A program made the position numbers and the translations under genes. From assembly GCA_024640665.1 (NCBI GenBank), contig JAHEEO010000001.1, forward strand, positions 23,665 through 51,246: DNA of 27,582 nt. The letters run 5' to 3'. Below, one piece after another: positions 1 to 6,912 of the stretch (position 1 is its first letter; each line of letters begins with the position of its first letter). The notes beneath the pieces were generated by a model that did not search any database, was not told where the DNA came from, and saw only the letters and a list, made by a program, of their open reading frames with translations. The DNA comes from Rhodospirillales bacterium. GTDB lineage: Bacteria > Pseudomonadota > Gammaproteobacteria > Steroidobacterales > Rariloculaceae.

Positions 1-207
1 ACCCTTGATGACCTGAACGCAACGCCGTGGCACGTTGAGTTCTAAGGCCAGCAGTTCTTCAATTGCGGTGTTGGCTTTGCCGTCAACAGGCGGAGCGATA
101 GTGCGAATCTTTAGTCGCCCATGCTCAAATCCCTCAATTTCGTTGCGCGAGGCTCTGGGAATGACTCGAACAGCCACCCGGGCGGCGCTAGACACTGGCC
201 GTCGCAT
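1..207 (-). CDS. YggU/DUF167 family protein, 5' part only
   Basis: The minus-strand frame from an ATG at 207 is open to the left edge, so only the first 69 residues are present and the 3' end is outside the window. The translation contains VRVIPRASRNEIEG, then GRLKIRTIAPPVDGKANTA and a segment ending VPRRCVQVIKG. This is the DUF167/YggU signature (basic RASRN, then APPxDGKAN). The family is small (about 100 residues) and cytoplasmic, with no firmly established function. The start lies 20 bases inside the end of miaE in another frame, so the two genes are probably translated together. A different start slightly up- or downstream is possible, since no strong ribosome binding site is visible. 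Family assignment is strong; function is unknown. Confidence 0.8.
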   Translation of the reverse strand, partial: MRRPVSSAARVAVRVIPRASRNEIEGFEHGRLKIRTIAPPVDGKANTAIEELLALELNVPRRCVQVIKG

Positions 208-838
208 TGCCGCTATGAAAGCGCAACTGGCTGTCTGGTTTTGAAATTACGGCTGCATCCAAAGCCAAGAAATGTTGCACGCGGTCTTCTATTGATTCAC
301 TGGCAACTTTTTGAGCCAAGTCCAAATAGTCGGCGAAATGCCGCGCTTCCGACTTGAGCAGCGACTTGTAGAATTGTGCGAGCTCCCTGTCCAGCCCGTC
401 GAGCTGCGGCACCAAAGCAAGAAACCGTTCACATGACCGCGCCTCGATGATCGCGCCAACAATTAGCGTATCGACCAGGCGCATAGGCTCGGCGTGCCGA
501 ATTTGTGCATGCAACGACGCTGCATACGGTGAAACCGTTAGTGCACGAAATTCGATATCTCGATCCATCAATATCGCAAGTACTTGCTCAAAGTGACGTA
601 ACTCTTCACGCGCCAATCGCGACATGCCATACAGCAGTCTTGAGCGCAGGCCAGCGGCCAGGCCTTTGCGGCTGCCGTGCGGCGGAATCCCATACTTCCA
701 GATAAGCTTCTGGGCTTGCTGAGCAGCCTTCAGTTCCAATACAGCATGGTCCAGTAGAATTGTCGGCAGATCGGTAACCGCACGATTCACCCAATCGGCT
801 GTGGTGCGCACTGTCAGAAATTTCAATACAGGTTCCAT
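188..838 (-). CDS. miaE: tRNA-(ms[2]io[6]A)-hydroxylase MiaE
   Basis: 216 residues, cytoplasmic. MiaE is a non-haem diiron monooxygenase that hydroxylates the isopentenyl group of 2-methylthio-N6-isopentenyladenosine at tRNA position 37. The ferritin-like four-helix ligand set is visible: Glu35 in DHAVLELKAAQ, E79-x-x-H82 in REELRHFEQ, Glu132 in IIEARSCERF, and E164-x-x-H167 in KSEARHFADYL. Length and the N-terminal LKFL..RTTADWV segment match the family. The ATG at 838 fits the usual N-terminus although no good ribosome binding site precedes it. The upstream gene ends 35 bases away on the same strand and the downstream DUF167 gene overlaps its end, suggesting a small operon. MiaE is found mainly in gammaproteobacteria and some other proteobacteria. 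Confidence 0.95.
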   Translation of the reverse strand: MEPVLKFLTVRTTADWVNRAVTDLPTILLDHAVLELKAAQQAQKLIWKYGIPPHGSRKGLAAGLRSRLLYGMSRLAREELRHFEQVLAILMDRDIEFRALTVSPYAASLHAQIRHAEPMRLVDTLIVGAIIEARSCERFLALVPQLDGLDRELAQFYKSLLKSEARHFADYLDLAQKVASESIEDRVQHFLALDAAVISKPDSQLRFHSGNATASV

Positions 839-873
839 GGCTACGCAGTTTGGCTAGTTACGAATCGCGCGCA

Positions 874-1320
874 TCAAAGCGGCGGCTGAATCCGTCCAGT
901 TAGCGCATACGTGCTTTGCAATGCACACAATATCGCTACCCACGTTATCAGCCCTGCCAATATGGCCGTTTGCTGCCGGGCCGAACGCGCAATATAGATC
1001 ACTGCGACTGTCATCACGACATGGAACAAGACAATGACCGCCAGGACTGCCAGGCGCCATGCTGCCTGCTCTTCAGTTCCCACATCTAGATGAGCTGCAG
1101 CACCCCATAAGATCATCAATACGGGAAACAGCAGCAAAACGGATGGTAGCGAGCGCAACTGCTGATCTTCGGGTAATCCTTGTCGATAGATCGACACCAG
1201 TGTTCCAGCGACCAAACCCAATGTAATCGGCCACCAAACGACGAGTGATCGCAAGACTTCGCCGCCTAGCCACCATGCATAGCCAATGATGCTCACAACA
1301 GATTCACCGGCTGGCAGCAC
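874..1320 (-). CDS. Four-helix inner-membrane protein of unknown function
   Basis: 148 residues with about four hydrophobic stretches: near 25-43 (SLVVWWPITLGLVAGTLVSI), 58-75 (SVLLLFPVLMILWGAAA), 88-110 (LAVLAVIVLFHVVMTVAVIYIA) and 118-138 (AILAGLITWVAILCALQSTYAL). Short charged loops separate them, so an integral inner-membrane protein is clear. I do not recognise the family. The start is uncertain: the first available codon is GTG at 1320 without a visible Shine-Dalgarno sequence, another GTG lies eight codons in, and no ATG occurs before residue 69. It is followed after 35 bases by miaE on the same strand, so co-transcription is plausible, but nothing in the sequence ties it to tRNA modification. 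Confidence 0.6.
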   Translation of the reverse strand: MLPAGESVVSIIGYAWWLGGEVLRSLVVWWPITLGLVAGTLVSIYRQGLPEDQQLRSLPSVLLLFPVLMILWGAAAHLDVGTEEQAAWRLAVLAVIVLFHVVMTVAVIYIARSARQQTAILAGLITWVAILCALQSTYALTGRIQPPL

Positions 1321-1550
1321 AGTTGATGAGGAAGAATTTTAGTCTCTGAAACCACGAATCATCATACCGGTCAATCGGATTCCTCCAACGGACCGCACAT
1401 TGTATATGCAGTGCCTGTGCAGCAAGGCAATTGACTTGTTACTCCAAATACCAGCTACGACATAATCATTCACTCGATTACTGCTATTATTTGTCCACGC
1501 CCGCGGGGGGCGACCATCAAATAACAGCAATTAAAATGGGGCACAAACCA
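1321..1550. other. Divergent intergenic region, 230 bases
   Basis: This is the longest gene-free stretch in the window, between the divergent membrane-protein gene (-) and the DUF1499 gene (+). It must hold promoters for both, but I see no clean -35/-10 pair: TTGACT near 1433 and CATAAT near 1461 are too far apart. An open plus-strand frame covers part of it and would extend DUF1499 upstream, without the expected N-terminus. Confidence 0.4.
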
Positions 1551-2336
1551 ATGAACACCTCCAATAAAGCTTGGCTGGCATGGCTGGCGCGTCTAGCGCT
1601 CATTGCTGGCATCGGCGTTGGCGCAGTCGGCCTCGCCGCCCCAGTCGGCACATGGCTAGGGCTATGGAACTTCGGCACTGGGTTTCAATTATTGTTTAAC
1701 CCAGAAGGCCTAAACGTCACGACTGTTGCAAGCTGGGTGGCAATTGCGGCCATCGTGGTCGCCGTCATTGCATTTGTTCTGGCAAACGAAAATAAGGCGA
1801 AACTGGGTGTCACTGCGCTGATTGGCGCAATCGCCGCGGGTTCAGCCTATCAAATTCCCAACTCTTATCGACCCGGCCCTGACGACAATATTCCAGGCAT
1901 TCACGACATTACGACCGATACTCAAAATCCACCCCAATTCGTTGACGTGCTGCCACTAAGGGCCGACGCACCCAATACGACAATCTATGGTGGCGGCGAG
2001 GGTGAAACACCTGAGAGTCTCGCGGCGCTGCAACAGTCCGCCTACCCAGACATCGTCACGCAGCAGTTTCAGGAATCGCCGGCAGCCGTCTTCGAACGCG
2101 CCGCTGCGGCCGTTAGATCGCTCGGTTGGGACATCGTCGCTGAAGTGCCTGCGCAGGGCCGCATCGAAGCAACAGACACGACGTTTTGGTTCCGCTTTAA
2201 AGACGATATCGTCATTCGAATTCGCCCAGCCGGCAACGGTGGCGCAGTGTTAGATGCACGCTCGGTTTCGCGTGTCGGACGCGGCGACGCAGGCAAGAAT
2301 GCGGAACGCCTGCGAGGGTTTTTCGCTGCGCTTTAG
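1551..2336 (+). CDS. DUF1499 domain membrane protein
   Basis: 261 residues from the ATG at 1551; an in-frame ATG at 1536 is the alternative and the frame is open further upstream. The N-terminal half has hydrophobic segments (residues about 7-32, 59-76 and 82-98), a membrane-anchoring layout seen in proteobacterial members. The C-terminal half is DUF1499. It begins near QNPPQFVDVL, has YPDIVTQQFQESPAAVFERA and LGWDIVAEVPAQGRIEAT, and ends with the typical RSVSRVGRGDAGKNAERLRGFF. The biochemical role of DUF1499 is not established. The gene stands alone on the plus strand, divergent from the membrane-protein gene on its left and convergent with folD (24-base gap). Choice of start rests on the hydrophobic N-terminus and is not certain. 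Confidence 0.8.
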   Translation: MNTSNKAWLAWLARLALIAGIGVGAVGLAAPVGTWLGLWNFGTGFQLLFNPEGLNVTTVASWVAIAAIVVAVIAFVLANENKAKLGVTALIGAIAAGSAYQIPNSYRPGPDDNIPGIHDITTDTQNPPQFVDVLPLRADAPNTTIYGGGEGETPESLAALQQSAYPDIVTQQFQESPAAVFERAAAAVRSLGWDIVAEVPAQGRIEATDTTFWFRFKDDIVIRIRPAGNGGAVLDARSVSRVGRGDAGKNAERLRGFFAAL

Positions 2337-2360
2337 GCTGAATCCATTGACCTAGAATAA

Positions 2361-3251
2361 CTAGCGCAACCAGCCAGCGTCGATCTGCTTTTTGTGGGCG
2401 CTTACTGCGTTGCGCATTAGCATGGCGACCGTCACCGGACCAACGCCACCTGGCACGGGCGTTACCCAGCTGGCAACCTCTATGACGCTATCAGTATCGA
2501 CATCGCCCACGACTCTAGCTTTGCCCTGCTCATCAACAATATGGTTGATACCGATATCAATGACGGCAGCGCCGGGTTTCACCATATCGGCATTCAAGAA
2601 CTTCGGGATGCCGACAGCGACAAGAACAGCGTCCGCCCGTCGGGAGTGCGAGGCCACTGATCGCGTTAAGTGATGACAGACTGTCACCGTAGCCCCCTCA
2701 CTCATCAACATAAACGCTGCTGGCTTACCGACAATTTCGGAGTGGCCGATCATTACGACTTCGAGCCCGTCCATCGTTAAGCCTGTTTCCTTGATCAGAG
2801 CCACGGAAGCCGCTGCTGTGCATGGTGCAAGCGCGAGATCGTTGTATACGATATTGCCAATGGACGCCGGATTCATGCCCTCGACGTCTTTCAATGGATG
2901 AATGGCCGACTGCAGCGACCGCACATGGATTTGCTTTGGTACTGGACGCTGCAACAGGACACCAAGCACCTGTGGATCGTCATTCATTGCGACAATTCGT
3001 GCTTTGCATTCTTCTTGGGATAGATCCCCGGGCCAGAACTGCTCGTCGAAGGGTATGCCAACCTTTTTTGCAGCGCGGGCCTGACCACGGATGTACACGG
3101 CGATTTCTTTGTTATCGCCGATGCTGACCGATACGAGCTTGCCGAGCGGCTGCGTAGCGTTAGCCGCAACTACTCGCTCGGCCACTTCGTCCAAAATTCT
3201 CAACTGGACGGCCTTGCCGTCAATTAGCCTATGATCGATTTTTTCCGTCAC
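2361..3251 (-). CDS. folD: FolD-family methylene-THF dehydrogenase with altered active site
   Basis: 296 residues, cytoplasmic. FolD normally oxidises 5,10-methylene-THF with NADP and hydrolyses the product to 10-formyl-THF. Family features are present: LIDGKAV at the N-terminus, VLLQRPVP (Gln101), HPLKDVEGMNP, a nucleotide-binding segment VVMIGHSEIVGKP, VIDIGIN, VVGDV and the signature VTPVPGGVGPVTVAML. However, the catalytic motif Y-x-x-x-K reads Y53-I-R-G-Q57, so the conserved Lys is Gln. KDVDG reads KDVEG (Glu124), and the usual CTPxG reads CTAAA (145-148). Lys-to-Gln at this position in human MTHFD1 is known to abolish cyclohydrolase while sparing dehydrogenase activity, so this may be a dehydrogenase-only or otherwise specialised enzyme. 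That is inference. The gene diverges from glcB across 128 bases. Confidence 0.88.
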   Translation of the reverse strand: MTEKIDHRLIDGKAVQLRILDEVAERVVAANATQPLGKLVSVSIGDNKEIAVYIRGQARAAKKVGIPFDEQFWPGDLSQEECKARIVAMNDDPQVLGVLLQRPVPKQIHVRSLQSAIHPLKDVEGMNPASIGNIVYNDLALAPCTAAASVALIKETGLTMDGLEVVMIGHSEIVGKPAAFMLMSEGATVTVCHHLTRSVASHSRRADAVLVAVGIPKFLNADMVKPGAAVIDIGINHIVDEQGKARVVGDVDTDSVIEVASWVTPVPGGVGPVTVAMLMRNAVSAHKKQIDAGWLR

Positions 3252-3379
3252 GGTTGTGTTAGCCCAGACCCTAATCGGTGCCGAAGTCTACTACACCGGC
3301 AATCTGAGATCGCGTTCTGCGGCAATTCGCGCGACAATATGCGACCGAATCCGAAAAACGCACTTCCTCTGGGGGGAAT
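3252..3379. other. Divergent intergenic region between folD and glcB
   Basis: 128 bases between two divergently read genes, so promoters for both are expected here. The only feature I can support is the GGGGGA ribosome binding site just before the glcB start. No obvious operator palindrome or sigma-70 pair is seen. Confidence 0.4.
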
Positions 3380-5548
3380 ATGACTGAATACGTGAGCGTC
3401 GGCACGATCCGCATCGCAGCACCCATCCACGCTCTGGTAAGCGAGGAAATCGCGCCTGGAACCGGAATCCCGACGGAGACTGTTTGGTCCGTCCTAGAAG
3501 ATATCGTCAATGAGCTGGGCCCCCGCAATGCGGCGCTACTTGAGGAGCGTGACACCTTCCAGCACAAGATTGACGAATGGTTTGACGCACGCCGCGATGG
3601 TTTCGATTTGGACGACTACCATCGGTTTCTGAACGATATTGGCTATATCGTTCCATTGGGGCCCGAATTCTCAGTTCGAACCGAGGGCGTAGACCCGGAG
3701 ATCGCTAGTATTGCAGGCCCGCAGCTGGTTGTGCCGGTCGACAAAGCACGCTACGCCCTCAACGCTGCTAATGCTCGCTGGGGCAGCTTGTACGACGCGC
3801 TGTATGGCACAGATGCAATAACCGAAGATGATGGCGCGGAGCGCGGCGCCCAGTACAATCCAGTGCGCGGAGCGAAAGTTATCGCTGCGGCGAATAAATT
3901 TCTCGATGACTATGTGCCATTGCGCTGGGGAAGTTGGGCCGATGTCATTGAAATCTCGGTTGCAGACGAACAATTGCATTGCCAAATACGCGATGGCGAG
4001 TCGACGAAACTCGAGTCTATCGAAGGCTTCCGAGGGTACCGAGTTACCGGCGGCCACATAACCACGGTACTACTCGTTCACCACGGACTCCATATCGAGA
4101 TTCAAATCGATCCGAATCACCCCATCGGCTCGCAAAATCCGGCCGGTATCTGCGACGTCGTTCTCGAAAGCGCCGTTTCAACAATCATGGACTGCGAAGA
4201 CTCAGTCGCAGCTGTCGATGCCGAAGATAAAGCGCTGTGCTATCGAAACTGGTGCGGAATCATGAAGGGCGAGCTTACTTGTCAATTCAATAAAGGCGGT
4301 CAAGTAGTCGAGCGCCAGTTGAATCCTGATCGCGAATACGTCTCACCCACAGGCGAGCCCGTTACATTACCCGGTCGCAGCATGCTGCTGATTCGTCATG
4401 TTGGTGCACATATGCTGACCGACGCGGTGACGACGTCGGACGGCACCCATGTACCAGAGACTTTTTTGGATTGCGTAGTGACAGTGCTCGCAGCCATGCA
4501 TGATCTGGCAAGAGAAGGCGACGGCGGCAATAGCCGCACTGGCAGCATGTATATCGTCAAGCCAAAGCAACATGGGCCGACAGAGGTCGCGTTGTCCATT
4601 GAACTTTTTGAGCGAGTGGAAGAAGCATTTGGCCTGCCCTCCAACACACTAAAGATCGGAATTATGGACGAAGAGCGTCGCACGACGGCTAACCTCGCCG
4701 AATGTATTCGCGTTGCAGAGCAGCGACTGATCTTCATCAATACGGGCTTTCTCGATCGCACCGGCGATGAGATCCACACGCATATGCGTGCCGGCCCAAT
4801 CATACCTAAAGCCGAAATCAAGAACGCGAAGTGGATGCTTGCCTATGAAGACTGGAACGTCGATATCGGCTTAGCGACCTCTCTTCCCGGTCATGCTCAG
4901 ATCGGCAAGGGAATGTGGGCAATGCCAGCGGAAATGCGTGCAATGTTGGACACGAAACAGGCGCATCCGGCAGCAGGCGCTTCCTGTGCTTGGGTTCCGT
5001 CGCCCACCGCGGCAACCCTCCATGCCGTGCACTATCATCAGATAAATGTGGCTGAACGACAGCGAGTGATAGCCAATAGAGACCATGCGCTGCTCAACGA
5101 CATACTGACACCGCCGCTGCTCGGCAAGCGAAAATTAACTAAAGAGGAAATCGCAGCCGAACTCGATAACAACGCTCAGGGCATCCTAGGGTACGTAGTT
5201 CGCTGGGTTGAACAAGGTGTCGGTTGCTCGACGGTGCCGGACGTCAACAACATAGGTCTGATGGAAGACCGGGCGACGCTTAGAATTTCATCGCAGCACA
5301 TTGCCAATTGGCTTTATCACGGCCTTGTCACCGAAGCATCGGTAAACGCTTCAATGCAGCGTATGGCAAAAATTGTAGATCAACAAAACCAGGGCGATCC
5401 AAACTACCGGAACATGGCACCGGACTTCGACTCGAGCGTTGCATTTCAAGCGGCGTTGGATCTCGTATTTAACGGACTCGACGAACCGAACGGCTATACC
5501 GAGCCGACCCTAGTTCGCCGACGCCGCGAATTCAAAACACAGGCGTAG
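3380..5548 (+). CDS. glcB: Malate synthase G
   Basis: 722 residues, cytoplasmic. It condenses glyoxylate with acetyl-CoA to malate and CoA, in the glyoxylate bypass or glycolate use. The length equals the usual 720-730 of the G isoform. Recognisable segments: NWCGIMKGEL, the Mg-binding region GIMDEERRTTANL (Glu near 431) and TGFLDRTGDEIHTHM (Asp near 459), PGHAQIGKGMWAMP, the CoA-site stretch GASCAWVPSPTAATLHAVHYH, and the C-terminal GCSTVPDVNN...GLMEDRATLRISSQH holding the catalytic Asp near 630. The ATG at 3380 has a strong GGGGGA ribosome binding site. Its last 17 bases overlap, tail to tail, the end of the DUF2802 gene. No glc operon genes or aceA are adjacent, so the metabolic context is not visible here. 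Confidence 0.97.
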   Translation: MTEYVSVGTIRIAAPIHALVSEEIAPGTGIPTETVWSVLEDIVNELGPRNAALLEERDTFQHKIDEWFDARRDGFDLDDYHRFLNDIGYIVPLGPEFSVRTEGVDPEIASIAGPQLVVPVDKARYALNAANARWGSLYDALYGTDAITEDDGAERGAQYNPVRGAKVIAAANKFLDDYVPLRWGSWADVIEISVADEQLHCQIRDGESTKLESIEGFRGYRVTGGHITTVLLVHHGLHIEIQIDPNHPIGSQNPAGICDVVLESAVSTIMDCEDSVAAVDAEDKALCYRNWCGIMKGELTCQFNKGGQVVERQLNPDREYVSPTGEPVTLPGRSMLLIRHVGAHMLTDAVTTSDGTHVPETFLDCVVTVLAAMHDLAREGDGGNSRTGSMYIVKPKQHGPTEVALSIELFERVEEAFGLPSNTLKIGIMDEERRTTANLAECIRVAEQRLIFINTGFLDRTGDEIHTHMRAGPIIPKAEIKNAKWMLAYEDWNVDIGLATSLPGHAQIGKGMWAMPAEMRAMLDTKQAHPAAGASCAWVPSPTAATLHAVHYHQINVAERQRVIANRDHALLNDILTPPLLGKRKLTKEEIAAELDNNAQGILGYVVRWVEQGVGCSTVPDVNNIGLMEDRATLRISSQHIANWLYHGLVTEASVNASMQRMAKIVDQQNQGDPNYRNMAPDFDSSVAFQAALDLVFNGLDEPNGYTEPTLVRRRREFKTQA

Positions 5549-5999
5549 TCGGCGGCTGCGGCTGTTGCTGGCGATTCAAGGCCCTAAGCAAATGCGCCTC
5601 GCCATGACTAATTCCGACATCCACCATACGACGGGTGCTGGCGCCGGCGCGGGTCAACGCCGCCGCAATCTGCTCATCAGGCTTGCCTTGACGCAATTCG
5701 ATAAGCCGCACACGTGCAACGAGATCTTTGGCAGCTAAGGCGGCCCGGGCCGCCTTTTTCTCGGACTCGAACTGTAAGCGTTCGATTCCGAGAATTTGCA
5801 TGCGTAAGCGATCCAATTCTGCGGAACGCGCCATATTCTGCGTACGTTCGATTCGATGATGCACTGCCATTCGCCAGACGCACAGCGCCAAGATTATGAG
5901 TGCTATTTCACTCAGCGAGTTTTGCAGTGAGTGAATCGCAAATTCAATGGATGGATTCGCCAACCAGCCCAAAGAATCAGTACCCAATGTATTTTCCAT
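5532..5999 (-). CDS. DUF2802 family membrane-anchored protein
   Basis: 155 residues from the ATG at 5999, preceded by AGGTGA; a GTG three codons upstream is the alternative. One membrane segment lies near residues 30-45 (IALIILALCVWRMAV), followed by a charged, probably coiled-coil region (about 50-90). The C-terminal block PDEQIAAALTRAGASTRRMVDVGISHGEAHLL matches the DUF2802 pattern (GA-x-x-x-x-L-x-x-x-CGLSxGEAELL). In Pseudomonas and relatives DUF2802 genes close the flagellar/chemotaxis cluster after cheW. Here it sits in the same end position but only 13 bases after a small basic gene that follows fliA. Function unknown; a role in motility is inferred only from context. The proline/glutamine-rich tail overlaps the 3' end of glcB. 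Confidence 0.75.
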   Translation of the reverse strand: MENTLGTDSLGWLANPSIEFAIHSLQNSLSEIALIILALCVWRMAVHHRIERTQNMARSAELDRLRMQILGIERLQFESEKKAARAALAAKDLVARVRLIELRQGKPDEQIAAALTRAGASTRRMVDVGISHGEAHLLRALNRQQQPQPPTTPVF

Positions 6000-6012
6000 C
6001 TTAATCACCTAT

Positions 6013-6177
6013 CTAAACAGTCTTGTCCACATGGATATGTTTCTTCTGCTCATCCCGCCGGTCCGAATTAGCCGGTTTTTGGTTGCGGTTTGAGTCCCTA
6101 GCGGAACGTTTTTTTCTGACAACCTTTACGGTTGGCTGCATGGGGGCCGTGGGCCCGATATTGTCAACTCCTGCCAT
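6013..6177 (-). CDS. Small basic protein of 54 residues between fliA and DUF2802
   Basis: An open frame running from ATG at 6177 to TAG at 6013. It is preceded by an excellent ribosome binding site (GGAGGA, seven bases before the ATG), the best in the window. It fills almost all of the space between fliA (ends 6190) and the DUF2802 gene (starts 5999). The product starts MAGVDNIGPTAPMQPTVKVV, continues with a run of basic residues (VRKKRSARDSNRNQKP) and ends DRRDEQKKHIHVDKTV. There is no hydrophobic segment and it is likely disordered. I do not recognise a family. Position, spacing and the strong translation signal argue for a real co-transcribed gene of the flagellar operon, but conservation is untested. 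Confidence 0.65.
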   Translation of the reverse strand: MAGVDNIGPTAPMQPTVKVVRKKRSARDSNRNQKPANSDRRDEQKKHIHVDKTV

Positions 6178-6189
6178 GCTGTCCTCCTA

Positions 6190-6912
6190 CTAATTTGTCC
6201 ACTCCGTTAATTGCGCGCGCAGCCGCGCGAGCGCTTGACGATGAATCTGGCATACCCGCGATTCGGTAACACCCAGAACTTCACCGATCTCTTTAAGATG
6301 CAATTCCTCCTGGTAATACAATGACAGCACGGTCGCTTCGCGCTCGGGCAGTCGTGTAATGCACTCGGCAATAGATGCCTGAAACTCTTCAGATTCGAGC
6401 GTGGCTCTGGGGCTGTCCTCGGGACGTGCTTCGGGTTCGTTGGCAGCCGATTGTTCAGTCTGAAACTCCAGACTAAATAGCGGACCAACACTCGTATCGG
6501 CTAAGAGCTTGTTGTATTCCTCGATTGAAACGCCGAGTTCCTCTGCTATCTCGCGCCCTTCTGGCGGTCTGGCAACGCGATTTTCAACGGCGCGAATAGC
6601 CTTACTGAGCTCTCGACGCTTGCGGTAATACGAACGCGGTGCCCAATTCTGATTGCGCACTTCATCCAACATCGCGCCCCGTACGCGAATGCTCGCGAAA
6701 GTCTCGAATTTCGCTCCGCGCGACTCCGAGTAATTACGTGCAGCTTCCAACAAAGCCATCAGACCGACTTGAACCAAGTCATCAATCTCTACCGTCTCAG
6801 GCAAACGGGCTGCCAGATGACTAGCAATACGCTTGACCAGCAACGCATGCTTTTCAACAAGTGCATCCGGCGACAGACCGCCGACTGCTTCATAGGCAGT
6901 GACTGGACTCAC
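6190..6912 (-). CDS. fliA: Flagellar sigma factor FliA (sigma-28)
   Basis: 240 residues from GTG at 6912. That start overlaps the flhG stop (GTGA) and has GGGAG seven bases upstream; the frame is open further upstream but that would lie inside flhG and exceed the usual length. FliA directs RNA polymerase to late flagellar genes (flagellin, motor, chemotaxis). Sigma region 2 is seen in LVKRIASHLAARLP, VEIDDLVQVGLMALLEAARNY and FETFASIRVRGAMLDEVRNQNW. Region 3 is in LSKAIRAVENRVARPPEGREIAEELG. Region 4 with its helix-turn-helix is in LPEREATVLSLYYQEELHLKEIGEVLGVTESRVCQIH. It is normally held inactive by FlgM, which is not in this window. It is the last recognisable regulator of the fliL-to-fliA run. 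Confidence 0.96.
   Translation of the reverse strand: MSPVTAYEAVGGLSPDALVEKHALLVKRIASHLAARLPETVEIDDLVQVGLMALLEAARNYSESRGAKFETFASIRVRGAMLDEVRNQNWAPRSYYRKRRELSKAIRAVENRVARPPEGREIAEELGVSIEEYNKLLADTSVGPLFSLEFQTEQSAANEPEARPEDSPRATLESEEFQASIAECITRLPEREATVLSLYYQEELHLKEIGEVLGVTESRVCQIHRQALARLRAQLTEWTN

Noticed and set aside
1433..1466. A sigma-70 promoter (TTGACT and CATAAT) before the DUF1499 gene
   Set aside because: The two boxes are 24 bases apart, far beyond the usual 16-18, and no other good pairing was found.
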